Assembly (NCBI RefSeq): GCF_014204865.1
Contig: NZ_JACHMG010000001.1
Coordinates: 4,862,501-4,926,500, forward strand
Origin: Amycolatopsis jiangsuensis
Lineage (GTDB): Bacteria; Actinomycetota; Actinomycetes; Mycobacteriales; Pseudonocardiaceae
Length of the DNA: 64,000 nucleotides
Direction of reading: 5' to 3'
In this document: positions 1 to 7,492 of the stretch, piece after piece
Position numbering within the stretch: the stretch's first letter is position 1
How the letters are laid out: every line of letters starts with the position of its first letter
Made by a program: the position numbers and the translations under genes
The notes under the pieces: model-generated
The model's input: the letters and a program-made list of their open reading frames with translations, nothing else
Told to the model about the DNA's origin: nothing
Databases searched by the model: none

Positions 1-277
1 CCCGGTAAGCCTCGTCGCGGTGAGCAACGTCCCGATGGGCAAGGTCAGACGATATCGGCCGCCGACCGCCACTGGTAGCCGATCGGTAACAACGGGTAAC
101 CTTGGTGCCCGTTGATCCTTTTCCCTGCGACCGACTCGTGACGACGGGTTTTCGGGGATATTCCGGCGAAGAGGGCCGCGTTGGGGTCGGGCTGGGATCG
201 GACTGGGGTCGACTGCCCGCACTTCCGCGCCGACGTCACCGGCACTGATGCCGATGGAGACCCTGTGGCAGATCGCC
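1..277. other. 5' edge region without supported gene
   Basis: No reading frame here has family resemblance, a ribosome-binding site or convincing codon usage. The short minus-strand frame at 45-245 is low-complexity and looks accidental. The stretch probably holds the downstream flank of the SnoaL-like gene and the end of a gene outside the window. Confidence 0.5.
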
Positions 278-706
278 TCAGTGCTCGCCGCCGGCGGCTG
301 CCTTGATCTGCTCGAACCGAGCACTCATCTGCCGCGCAACCGCCTCGGCCGCGCGCAACGGGCGGACCATCACCATGAAGTCGGCGATCCGGCCGTCGGC
401 GTCGTACTGCAGGAAGTCGCAGCCGGTGACGTCGAGCCCCTCGACCTTTGCCTCGAAGACCAGTGCGTGGTCGACGCCGTTCGGGTCGCGGATCTCGCGG
501 ATGTAGTGCAGGTCCTCCAGCAGCTGGATCACCTCGCGAAGAATGGCCGAGGTGATCGCCTTGCCCCGGTAGGGCTTGAACGCGACCGGGCTACGGAACA
601 CGACGTCCTCGGCCAGCAGTGCGTCCATCGCAGCCGGGTCATGCGCCTCGACAGCCTCGCGAAACGTCCGCACAGCCACTCCCCGCTCCTGCACATGATC
701 GAACAT
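278..706 (-). CDS. SnoaL/NTF2-like small protein
   Basis: About 142 residues from the ATG at 706; an in-frame extension to 775 adds only a basic stretch foreign to the family. The pattern AMDALLAEDVVFRSP near residue 25, followed by short alternating helix and strand segments, fits the SnoaL/NTF2-like cone-shaped fold, used by small isomerases, dehydratases and many orphan ligand-binding proteins. No catalytic pair can be assigned, so the substrate is unknown. It lies 112 bp downstream of the LysR gene on the same strand, so co-transcription or regulation by it is possible. The family is fairly sure; the function is open. Confidence 0.65.
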   Translation of the reverse strand: MFDHVQERGVAVRTFREAVEAHDPAAMDALLAEDVVFRSPVAFKPYRGKAITSAILREVIQLLEDLHYIREIRDPNGVDHALVFEAKVEGLDVTGCDFLQYDADGRIADFMVMVRPLRAAEAVARQMSARFEQIKAAAGGEH

Positions 707-818
707 CGCCGACCCTATGGTCGGTCTGTCGTCGTGTCCAGCGAGGTGAACTCGACTCACGGGCCGCCTCGACAAGCAGGCTCCGGGGCCCGCCGCGGCG
801 CAAGACAGGAGCGGCGCC

Positions 819-1676
819 CTACACCAGGCCGGCCGCGTGCGGCTTCGCCTCCAGGGCGGCGGTCACGAACGACGCGACCAGTGGCCGGCGGTCCTGCTCG
901 TTCCAGGCGAGTACGAGACGGCTGGGTGGCGCGTCGGTCACCGGGACGCACTCCACGCCGACCTGCATCGGTTCGATCAGTGAGCGGGGCAGCACGCCGA
1001 CCATCCGGCCCACCTTGACCATGTCGACCAGCTGGACCACGTCGGCGACCTCCGGGCCGGTGCCGGCACCACCGGGAACGTCCTTCCAGTGCGGCAGGGT
1101 CTCGCCTTCCAGGTCGGCCATCCGGACCGACTTCCGGCCGGCCAGCCGGTGCCCGAGCGGGAGGATGGCGACCCGGTCCTCCGTGCGGAGCGTCTCGTGG
1201 GCCAAGCCGTCGAGATCGTCGAACGGCGCGTAGAGCAGGCCGACGTCCGCCCTTCCGTCGCGCAGGAAGTCGGTGCGGTCGGCAGGACCGCTGAACAGGA
1301 CGTTGACCCGGCGGGCGCCCGGCTGCTGGGCGTACCCGGCCAGGATCCCGGACAGCAGACCGCCATCGCCGCCCGGCTTGAGCACGAGCCGCAGGGGAGC
1401 CTGGGTGTCGCCGGCGCGACGGGCGTTCCGCACCGCCGCACCTACCGCGTTCAGCGCGTGCCTGCCGTGCTCCCGCAACGCCTCCCCAGCCGGGGTGAGC
1501 GACACCTGACGGCTGGAGCGGACGAACAGCGCGACCCCGAGTCGTCCCTCGATCCGCCGGATCGCCTTCGACAGCGCGGGCTGGGCGATCGACAGCCGGG
1601 CGGCCGCCCGGCCGAAGTGCAGTTCGTCGGCGACCGCGATGAAGTACTCGAGCTCCCGCGTCTCCAGCTCAATCAT
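819..1676 (-). CDS. LysR-family transcriptional regulator
   Basis: A 285-residue protein of normal LysR length. Residues 5-65 form the winged helix-turn-helix, with the family signature ELEYFIAVADELHFGRAA and the recognition-helix segment AQPALSKAIRRIE. The rest is the periplasmic-binding-like effector domain. It is divergently transcribed from the small gene at 1747, with only 70 bp between the starts; LysR regulators commonly control such a divergent neighbour and themselves. A dyad (GTCCAA-N6-TTGGAC) lies in that gap. The inducer cannot be inferred. The divergent two-gene unit ends in a decayed dehydrogenase, so the regulated pathway may be defunct. Confidence 0.9.
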   Translation of the reverse strand: MIELETRELEYFIAVADELHFGRAAARLSIAQPALSKAIRRIEGRLGVALFVRSSRQVSLTPAGEALREHGRHALNAVGAAVRNARRAGDTQAPLRLVLKPGGDGGLLSGILAGYAQQPGARRVNVLFSGPADRTDFLRDGRADVGLLYAPFDDLDGLAHETLRTEDRVAILPLGHRLAGRKSVRMADLEGETLPHWKDVPGGAGTGPEVADVVQLVDMVKVGRMVGVLPRSLIEPMQVGVECVPVTDAPPSRLVLAWNEQDRRPLVASFVTAALEAKPHAAGLV

Positions 1677-1697
1677 GCCTCCAGGTTATCGCCGAAT

Positions 1698-1715
1698 GTC
1701 CAATCGGTCTTGGAC
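1698..1715. promoter_or_regulatory. Candidate LysR operator dyad
   Basis: GTCCAA-N6-TTGGAC, a perfect 6-bp inverted repeat in the 70-bp gap between the divergent LysR gene and the gene at 1747. Its position suits an autoregulatory operator. It is not a strict T-N11-A box, so the assignment is inferred from location and symmetry. Confidence 0.45.
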
Positions 1716-1746
1716 GGCGGCGGCAGGACAGGCGAAGAATCGAGGC

Positions 1747-2064
1747 ATGCTCACACATACGATGATCGTTTCCTTCAACGAGCCCCTTCCCGACGCCGAG
1801 CTCGACCAGTACCTCGCGGATATCGAACAGGCGATGTTCGACACGGGTTTCGCGCAGTCGGTCGCGACTCGGCGGCATGTTCCGACCCCCGGTGAGGAGG
1901 CCATCCCGGCGCTGATCGCCACCGCGATCGTGCAGGTCGCCGTGGCCGACACAGACACGCTGGCGAAAGCGTTCACCTCGCCCAGCCTGCACCAGATGAT
2001 CGACCGCTGGCAGTCGCGGCACCCGTACAGGGTCGCGTGGGCAAACCACGAGCCGCTGTCGTGA
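1747..2064 (+). CDS. Small conserved protein, ferredoxin-like fold suspected
   Basis: 105 residues from the ATG at 1747, the first start clear of the divergent promoter region. The protein begins MLTHTMIVSFNEPLPDAEL and has a strand-helix-strand rhythm with a central helix and a C-terminal HQMIDRW segment. This recalls dimeric alpha-beta barrel (Dabb or monooxygenase-like) proteins, but no diagnostic residue confirms it. The stop overlaps the GTG of the following dehydrogenase gene (GTGA), so the two were translationally coupled. Function unknown. Confidence 0.6.
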   Translation: MLTHTMIVSFNEPLPDAELDQYLADIEQAMFDTGFAQSVATRRHVPTPGEEAIPALIATAIVQVAVADTDTLAKAFTSPSLHQMIDRWQSRHPYRVAWANHEPLS

Positions 2065-2710
2065 GCGCCTTTTCCGGGAAACGCGGACTGGTGACGGGCG
2101 CGGGCAGCGGAATCGGCCGCGCGGCGGCGATCGAGTTCGCCCGGCAGGGCGCGTCGGTCGCCGTGCTCGACGTCGACGAGGACGCCGCGGCCGAGACCGC
2201 CGCGATGATCGGCAAGGACGGCGGCGAAGCGCTGGCCGCAGCCGTCGACATCGCGGACGAAGAATCAGTGCGAGCAGCCGTCGACCGCACGGTCGCGGGG
2301 TACGGCGGCCTCGACTTCGCGGTCAACAACGCCGGCATGTCCTCGCGCGGGCTGCTCGACCAGATGCCCCTGGACGGGTTCGAGCGGGTGGTCCACGTCA
2401 ATCTCGCGGGAACCTTCCTGTGCCTCAAGCACGAGTTGCCCGCGCTCGACCGCGGCGGCGCGATCGTCAACGTCGCCTCCAACGGCGGCCTGGCCGCGAT
2501 ACGCAACGCGCCCGCCTACGTGGCCGCCAAACACGGTGTCGTCGGACTGACGAAGGTCGCCGCGGTGGACTACGCCGCGCGAGGCATCCGCGTCAACGCC
2601 GTCTGCCCCGGCCCGACCCGCACGCCCGGCTTCGAGAAATGGGCGGCGAACACGGAATTCCCTTCGTCACCGGCACCACCCTGTCAGTAGACGGCGGCCG
2701 CCGGGCCTGA
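2061..2710 (+). pseudogene. Short-chain dehydrogenase/reductase, internally deleted and frameshifted
   Basis: From the GTG at 2061 the frame gives a classical SDR: the TGAGSGIG cofactor motif (residues 12-19), NNAG, catalytic Ser in VNVASNGG, YVAAK as the Tyr/Lys pair, and VNAVCPGPTRTP. After FEKWAAN the frame runs to a stop at 2690. The conserved SDR C-terminus VTGTTLSVDGG appears directly after this in the -1 frame and ends at 2710. About 35-40 residues usually found between these points are missing. A deletion that also shifted the frame explains this. The truncated product lacks the substrate loop and dimer helix, so it is probably inactive. It was coupled to the gene at 1747. Confidence 0.8.
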
Positions 2711-3024
2711 TGGCCGCGCGCGAGTGGCGTTCTGTCATCGAGACATAGGCAGGGCCGGTCGTTCAACTCGGCGATGACGTGGGCGACCGATCCCCGGCTC
2801 CTGTGCTGGGTCCCTCGGGAGAAGTACGCGTGGGGCAGACCGTGGGAAGCACTCCGTTCGATGGTTCTCGGTGATCGCGTCGCCCGGAGCGGGAGTCTGC
2901 TCGACGGATTCTCTGGCTTGAACTTGATGTCGATCTCGACTCGGCCGTTGCCCGCCCACTACGAGGTGCTGCACGTGTCACCGGGCCCCGAGGCTGACCC
3001 GATGGGCGCGGGAGACGGACCACG
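2711..3024. other. Intergenic, no gene recognised
   Basis: About 310 bp between the SDR remnant and the DoxX gene. All open frames are short and arginine/proline rich, as expected for shadow frames in GC-rich DNA. No RNA gene, strong hairpin or repeat was seen. Confidence 0.5.
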
Positions 3025-3399
3025 TCAGTGGAACGGGACCAGTCCGAACCGTCCCCACGCGACGAAGACCACCCCGGTGAGGAAGAGCAGGTCACCGAGA
3101 AGTTCCTTGTACTCGGCTCGGCGCATCCGCTCGGTGGCGGCGCCCGCCATGTACAGAGCCATACCCGAAGCGGCCACCGGCACGAGGACGGGCACGATGT
3201 TCAGCAGGCCGGGAAGAACCAGGCCGAGCCCGCCGAGCACCTCGATGGTTCCCATGAACTTCACGTTGCCGGAGGTGAAGTCCTCGGGCCAGTATTGCCT
3301 TGCGGCGTATTTCTCGTACGGCCAAACGAGCTTGACGACGCCGCCGACAATGTAGCCGATGGCGAAGAGGCCGGCGACGATCCAGAGTGCGATGTTCAT
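3025..3399 (-). CDS. DoxX-family membrane protein
   Basis: 124 residues from the ATG at 3399, starting MNIALWIVAGLFAIGYIVGG. Four hydrophobic segments (about 3-22, 50-70, 72-92, 103-120), the usual DoxX layout, with the loop motif KFMGTIEVLGGLGL. DoxX-like proteins are small inner-membrane proteins often tied to redox or thiol stress; the biochemical role here is not defined. The gene is divergent from the ECF41 sigma gene. A promoter matching the ECF41 consensus lies 39-65 bp upstream of its start, so it is very likely a target of that sigma factor. A longer minus-strand frame through 4071 is a shadow of the sigma gene. Confidence 0.88.
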   Translation of the reverse strand: MNIALWIVAGLFAIGYIVGGVVKLVWPYEKYAARQYWPEDFTSGNVKFMGTIEVLGGLGLVLPGLLNIVPVLVPVAASGMALYMAGAATERMRRAEYKELLGDLLFLTGVVFVAWGRFGLVPFH

Positions 3400-3437
3400 G
3401 GTTGTGCTCCCGACTGCGATCACGCTTCCGGAAGTGA

Positions 3438-3464
3438 GACGGGATAGCCTCCGTCGGCGTGACA
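3438..3464 (-). promoter_or_regulatory. ECF41-type promoter for the DoxX gene
   Basis: On the minus strand TGTCACG (3464-3458), exactly 16 nt, then CGTC (3441-3438). The published ECF41 consensus is TGTCACA-N16-CGTC, so this is one mismatch off with perfect spacing. It would start transcription about 30 bp upstream of the DoxX ATG. Confidence 0.75.
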
Positions 3465-3486
3465 TCGCCTCGGCGCCGGACCGACG

Positions 3487-3513
3487 TGTCACAGCCCGAA
3501 GCGCTACGCCGTC
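3487..3513 (+). promoter_or_regulatory. ECF41-type promoter for the sigma gene (autoregulation)
   Basis: TGTCACA (3487-3493), 16 nt, CGTC (3510-3513): a perfect match to the ECF41 promoter consensus, 25 bp upstream of the sigma-factor start. It implies positive autoregulation and pairs with the divergent copy for DoxX. Confidence 0.82.
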
Positions 3514-3537
3514 CTGTACCAGAGGGTCTCGTGAAAG

Positions 3538-4539
3538 GTGGGAAGCGTAGAGGTGGCACGACAGTTCGCAGATGCTCAGGACCGAGCGGCGGAGTTCGAG
3601 ACGCTGCGCCCGACGCTCTTCTCGGTGGCCTACCACATTCTCGGCAGTGTCACTGAAGCCGAGGACGCGGTCCAGGAGACGTGGCTGCGCTACGCGACCA
3701 CGGACGTCGAGCCGGACTCTCCGCGGGCGTACCTGTGCACCATCGTCACGCGCCTGTCCATCGATGTTCTCCGCTCGGCGCGGGCGCGACGGGAGACGTA
3801 TGTGGGGCCGTGGTTCCCCGAACCGCTCCCGACCGACGCCGGCGACAGCCGGTCGTGGGGCACGGCCCCGGCCGTCGATCCGGTGCAGGCGGCGGAGTTC
3901 GCTGACTCGGTGTCGATGGCGGCGCTCGTGCTGCTCGAACGACTCAGCCCGCTGGAGCGCGCGGTGTTCGTACTGCACGACGTCTTCGGCTTCGAGTACG
4001 CCCGGATCGCCGTGATCGTGAGCCGGTCCGAGAGTGCGTGCCGTCAACTCCGCTCCCGTGCCCGTCGCCATGTCGACGCCGGACGCCCGCGCTTCGAGGC
4101 CGACCGTCGCGAACGGTCAGAACTCGCCGATCGGTTCTTCGCAGCGCTGCAGGACGGCGACGTCGAGGCACTCGAGGTCTTCCTGGCCGCCGACGTCGCG
4201 ACGATCAACGACGGCGGCGGCATCGCCGGTGGCGCCGGTGGGGTCTATGGCGCACGGCGCGCCGCGCGGCTGCTTGCGAACGCAGTCTCGCCACTGCTCG
4301 CTCTGGACGCGACGCTCCGGCAGTGCGAGCTCAACGGACAGCCCGGAGCGGTCGTCCGTGACCGCGACGGTCGCGTTCTCGCCGCGTGGGTACTGGAGAT
4401 CCTCGACGACCGGATCCAGACGATCCGTTCCGTGACGAACCCCGAGAAGCTGGCGCACCTCGGGCCCGTCGGCGATCTGCCCGCGACCGCACGCGAACGC
4501 AATCGCGCCCGAAGGTCCGACCGGCGCGACAGCGACTGA
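3538..4539 (+). CDS. sigJ: ECF41-family RNA polymerase sigma factor (SigJ-like)
   Basis: 333 residues from the GTG at 3538; a second GTG at 3553 is also possible. Region 2 is at about 15-85 (RPTLFSVAYHILGS, EAEDAVQETWLR) and region 4 at about 125-185 (LSPLERAVFVLHDVF, ESACRQLRSRAR). A C-terminal SnoaL-like extension of about 130 residues carries the NDGGG motif near 223-227 and the NPEKLAHLG tail, which define the ECF41 group. In this group the extension replaces a separate anti-sigma factor and sets activity. Divergent DoxX and the two consensus promoters give a self-contained regulon. Spacing, promoter and domain layout agree well. Confidence 0.92.
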   Translation: MGSVEVARQFADAQDRAAEFETLRPTLFSVAYHILGSVTEAEDAVQETWLRYATTDVEPDSPRAYLCTIVTRLSIDVLRSARARRETYVGPWFPEPLPTDAGDSRSWGTAPAVDPVQAAEFADSVSMAALVLLERLSPLERAVFVLHDVFGFEYARIAVIVSRSESACRQLRSRARRHVDAGRPRFEADRRERSELADRFFAALQDGDVEALEVFLAADVATINDGGGIAGGAGGVYGARRAARLLANAVSPLLALDATLRQCELNGQPGAVVRDRDGRVLAAWVLEILDDRIQTIRSVTNPEKLAHLGPVGDLPATARERNRARRSDRRDSD

Positions 4540-4557
4540 ACGGTGTGCCGTTCAGTC
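4534..4557 (+). terminator. Hairpin at the sigma-factor stop codon
   Basis: Perfect 10-bp inverted repeat GACTGAACGG / CCGTTCAGTC with a TGTG loop; the left arm contains the stop codon of the sigma gene. No U-tract follows, so it may act as an actinobacterial I-shaped terminator. Confidence 0.55.
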
Positions 4558-4784
4558 CCTGCCGACGGCAGTGCGGACGATCTTGCGCCGCCGGGTGGAG
4601 CTCGGCGCGGAACTGATCGATACCGCGCAGGACCACGACCGGGTCACGGCGTCGATCCGGGTCGGCGACGAGATGCACATCGTCCGGACGCGCTCGTTGG
4701 CTGCGACCGCAGCGCAGCACCGGCGCAAGCAGGCCAGGATCAGCTTCCTCGGGAGACCTGGGATAGGCAGCGCATGCTCTACGG

Positions 4785-5140
4785 ACCCACTTGTCAATTG
4801 CGGCAATGAGTTCCGTCTTCGAGGCGTAGCCGCGCCGGTAGTTTCCTCGTGTTCGAACGTCGACCAGAACGACTCGGAAGTGCTGTTGTCCCAGCAGGTC
4901 CCGGTCTCGCCCATCGACCGCCGCAGTCCGTGCCCGAAGCACGCACGCGCTGTCAGATGGGCGGTATATTCGGCCGCCCCGGTCGGAATGCGGGATCGTG
5001 CCACGACACGGCCACCGCGGCGTCGATGGCGTCAGTGACCATCGCGGCGCTGATGTGGCCAAAGATGACTCCGCGACCATGGCGAGGTGATCACAGCGAA
5101 GACCGCGGCCAAGATCATGGCCGGGTTGGGCTCGAGGGCA
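4785..5140 (-). pseudogene. IS3-type transposase remnant, several frameshifts
   Basis: Read from 5140 downward, pieces of an IS3 OrfB integrase core appear in alternating frames: MILAAVFAVI near the first catalytic strand, SAAMVTDAIDAA, then HSDRGG (about 4990-4973), EYTAHLTARACFGHG with SMGETGTCWDN and ESFWSTFEHEE (4971-4845), and YRRGYASKTELIAAIDKW (4843-4785). These line up in order with the family's HSDRG-QYTS, SMSR-GNCWDNA-ESFF and ATR-E-IEWYN blocks, but at least two frameshifts separate them. No inverted repeats or target duplication were found. It is an old, inactive fragment. Confidence 0.7.
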
Positions 5141-5407
5141 TGAGCCCACGCACCTTCGAGGTCAAGACGAGAATCACTCTCCGTGATCAAAGATCGGTCT
5201 CGTTGAACCTCACGGAGAAGGCCGGAGTACCGATCAGCATCCTCAGCCTGTGGGCCGGGCACTACAGCCCAAGCTTCACGTACGAGCCAGCGAGGGCGAT
5301 CCGGCCGCAGCGATGCGGGCTCAGGCCGAGCTGCAGAGGTCGACCTGATCTAACAGTACAAGCGTACGTGATAAATTGTGAGATAGTTTCCCCGCGAGAG
5401 ACAAGTA
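5141..5407. other. Non-coding stretch before the tRNA pair
   Basis: About 270 bp with no supported gene. Local A+T rises near 5350-5395. It probably contains the eroded start of the IS3 remnant and the downstream flank of the tRNA transcript. Confidence 0.45.
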
Positions 5408-5439
5408 GGGGCCTTGTCTCTCAAGAGAGACAAGGCCCC
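5408..5439 (-). terminator. Perfect 15-bp hairpin downstream of the tRNAs
   Basis: Arms GGGGCCTTGTCTCTC (5408-5422) and its exact complement (5425-5439) separated by AA. It lies 32 bp past the 3' end of tRNA-Arg on the transcribed strand and is symmetric enough to work both ways. A third partial copy of GAGAGACAAG precedes it at about 5396-5405. Confidence 0.7.
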
Positions 5440-5470
5440 TGACCTGCTTATACTGTCTCGACCAGACAGT

Positions 5471-5543
5471 GCGCCCGAAGGGATTCGAACCCCTGACCTT
5501 CTGATCCGTAGTCAGATGCTCTATCCAGCTGAGCTACGGGCGC
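5471..5543 (-). tRNA. tRNA-Arg (anticodon ACG)
   Basis: 73-nt cloverleaf on the minus strand: acceptor GCGCCCG/CGGGCGC, anticodon loop CTACGGA between TCTGA and TCAGA, T-loop TTCGAAT. ACG is wobble-modified to read CGN arginine codons. The 3' CCA is not encoded. Confidence 0.97.
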
Positions 5544-5584
5544 GTGTTCAGTTGTAACCTAGCACCTGCCGGAGCAGACACCAG

Positions 5585-5674
5585 CGGAGGCTCCGGGATT
5601 TGAACCCGGGAGGGGGGGTTACCCCCAACCGCATTAGCAGTGCGGCGCCATAGACCAGACTAGGCGAAGCCTCC
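5585..5674 (-). tRNA. tRNA-Ser (anticodon GCT)
   Basis: 90-nt type II tRNA on the minus strand: acceptor GGAGGCT/AGCCTCC, anticodon stem CCGCA/TGCGG enclosing CTGCTAA, a long variable arm, T-loop TTCAAAT. It reads AGY codons. CCA is not encoded. It lies 41 bp upstream of tRNA-Arg on the same strand, so the two probably share a transcript. Confidence 0.97.
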
Positions 5675-5740
5675 TGGGTCCACACGACCACTGCTCAGAT
5701 AGGTTACACACCCCCACCACCCACCGTGAAGGTACCCCCC

Positions 5741-7450
5741 TCAACGGTGCAGCAGGCGGCGCATCCAGGGAGAACGGCCGCCAAGGCCCTCGGCCTCGAA
5801 GGTGGCGATGCCGACTCTCGGCAGGGAACCCACGCCCGGGTACACGAGGTAGCGCGGGACCCACCGGGGCTGGAACTTGGCGTTGAACCGGTACAGGCTT
5901 TCGATCTGGATCCACCGGGAAAAGAAGTGCAGCACCTTCGCCGACAGCCTCGCGACCGGGCCCGCGCCGATGCGCTGGCCCTGTTCCATCAGGGCACGGA
6001 AAGCGGCGAAGTTCAGCGACACGTGGTCGACGCCGTGTTCGCGGGCGTACAGCAGGAGCTCCGAGATCATCAGCTCGTTGACGCCGTTGTCCACATTGCG
6101 GTCACGCCGCATCACGTCCAGCGACAGGCCCTTTTCGCCCCACGGCACGAATTGCAGTACGCCACGGACCCGGCCGTCCTGTTCCGCGGTGACGATCATC
6201 GAGCCGGCGTCGCCCATTCGCCCGAGTGCCATGGAGAAACCGCGTTCGGTCTCCGTGCCACGCCAGGCGGCGGCCAGGTCGCTCAGCTCGGGCAGTTCGC
6301 CAGGGCGCAGGTCCTCCGCGTGGCGCACCAGCACCTTGTACCCGGCCCGCTTCGTCCGCGACGCGGCCTGCCGCACACCACGCATGGTCCGGCCCTCGAG
6401 GGTGAAGTCCTGGGTGTCGACGACGGCCTCGTCACCGATCTCCAGCACCTCCAGGCCGAACCGCGCCCACACCGTGGCACCCAGTTCGGAAGCCCCCATC
6501 GCGGCCGGCACCCAGGCGTTGCGGCGGCAGATCTCCAGGTACTCCTCGATCGCCCCTTGCCACGCCTCGTGGTCGCCCAGGGGGTCGGCCGACGTCAGCG
6601 CGACGCCGGCGATCACCCGGAACGTCACGGCCGCCTTGCCGGACTTCGAGAAGACCGCGAACTTGTCCCGCCGCAAAGCGAAGTAGCCCAGCGAATCGCG
6701 ATCGCCGTGCCGGCGCAGCAAGGCGTTCAGCCGCGCCAGCTCGTCGTCGGACAGCTCCGGCGCCGGTTCGGCCGAGCGCAACAGGAAGTACGCGGCCAGC
6801 AGCACCCCGCCGAGGCTGAACACCAGCCCGACGGTCGCGGACAGGTCCTCCAGCCACTCCTCGCGGAACACCGCCGGCCCGCTCACCCCGGTCAGCGCCA
6901 GCGCCGACTGCGTGAGCCGCTGTGGGAAGGGCAGCGGGTCGAGCATGCGCGGCGAAGCCATCGACAGCAGCAGCACGTTGATCACGAACCCGGCCAGCAG
7001 CAGCTGCGCGAAAACCCGCGCGGCCCGCCACCGACCGACCGTCGGGTCCGGACGGGCGATGAAGTACGGGCGGGTGGCGAGCAGCCCGGCGAGCAGGATG
7101 ACCGAGACCAGCCCGGCGCCGAACGAATGGCGCAACCCCAGGTGTGACAAGGTCAACAGCGCGGTGAAACCCACCGCGAGCTGCCAGGCCCGGCGCTTGC
7201 GCCGGCGCAGCCCCGCGGCCAGCAGGATCAGCAGCACGCCGATGACGATCGCCACCGCGGCCGCCGCGGTCGTCGCCTCCTGCGGCAGCTCGAGCCATTT
7301 CGCCAGGTGACCACGCAGGTCACGGCCGATGGGAACGACGACGCTCACGATCGTCATCAGGCCGACGAGCCGGGTGACCCACGTGATCGCGACGACCGAC
7401 GTGACCCCCGCCACCTGCCAGGTGTGCTGCGCGCGCGTCCCCGTCACCAC
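5741..7450 (-). CDS. MprF-like phosphatidylglycerol lysyltransferase domain protein
   Basis: 569 residues. The first ~220 form about six membrane segments; the rest is a cytoplasmic DUF2156/MprF-type double-GNAT domain with RHGDRDSLGYFALRRDK at the start, then VRGVLQFVPWG, NGVNELMISELLLYA and an RFNAKFQPRWVPRYLVYP close. This is the catalytic region that transfers an aminoacyl group from tRNA to phosphatidylglycerol, lowering membrane charge and giving cationic-peptide resistance. Unlike mycobacterial LysX there is no fused lysyl-tRNA synthetase. It lacks the long flippase part of Staphylococcus MprF, so the amino acid and even lipid substrate are inferred. The GTG at 7450 is the start used here. 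Confidence 0.8.
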   Translation of the reverse strand: MVTGTRAQHTWQVAGVTSVVAITWVTRLVGLMTIVSVVVPIGRDLRGHLAKWLELPQEATTAAAAVAIVIGVLLILLAAGLRRRKRRAWQLAVGFTALLTLSHLGLRHSFGAGLVSVILLAGLLATRPYFIARPDPTVGRWRAARVFAQLLLAGFVINVLLLSMASPRMLDPLPFPQRLTQSALALTGVSGPAVFREEWLEDLSATVGLVFSLGGVLLAAYFLLRSAEPAPELSDDELARLNALLRRHGDRDSLGYFALRRDKFAVFSKSGKAAVTFRVIAGVALTSADPLGDHEAWQGAIEEYLEICRRNAWVPAAMGASELGATVWARFGLEVLEIGDEAVVDTQDFTLEGRTMRGVRQAASRTKRAGYKVLVRHAEDLRPGELPELSDLAAAWRGTETERGFSMALGRMGDAGSMIVTAEQDGRVRGVLQFVPWGEKGLSLDVMRRDRNVDNGVNELMISELLLYAREHGVDHVSLNFAAFRALMEQGQRIGAGPVARLSAKVLHFFSRWIQIESLYRFNAKFQPRWVPRYLVYPGVGSLPRVGIATFEAEGLGGRSPWMRRLLHR

Positions 7451-7492
7451 GCGTGCAACACGTACAGCCGAGCCATGCTTCCCCCGTTTTCC

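Noticed and set aside
248..1018. Long plus-strand frame over the SnoaL-like and LysR genes
   Set aside because: Arg/Pro/His-rich with no family resemblance; antisense shadow of two well-supported genes.
3400..4071. N-terminal extension of the DoxX gene to 348 residues
   Set aside because: It runs antisense through the sigma gene and through both ECF41 promoters; the DoxX domain starts cleanly at 3399.
4571..5038. Plus-strand frame with DRVTASIRVGDEMHIV as a possible gene
   Set aside because: It overlaps the antisense IS3 remnant, has no start signal and no recognised family.
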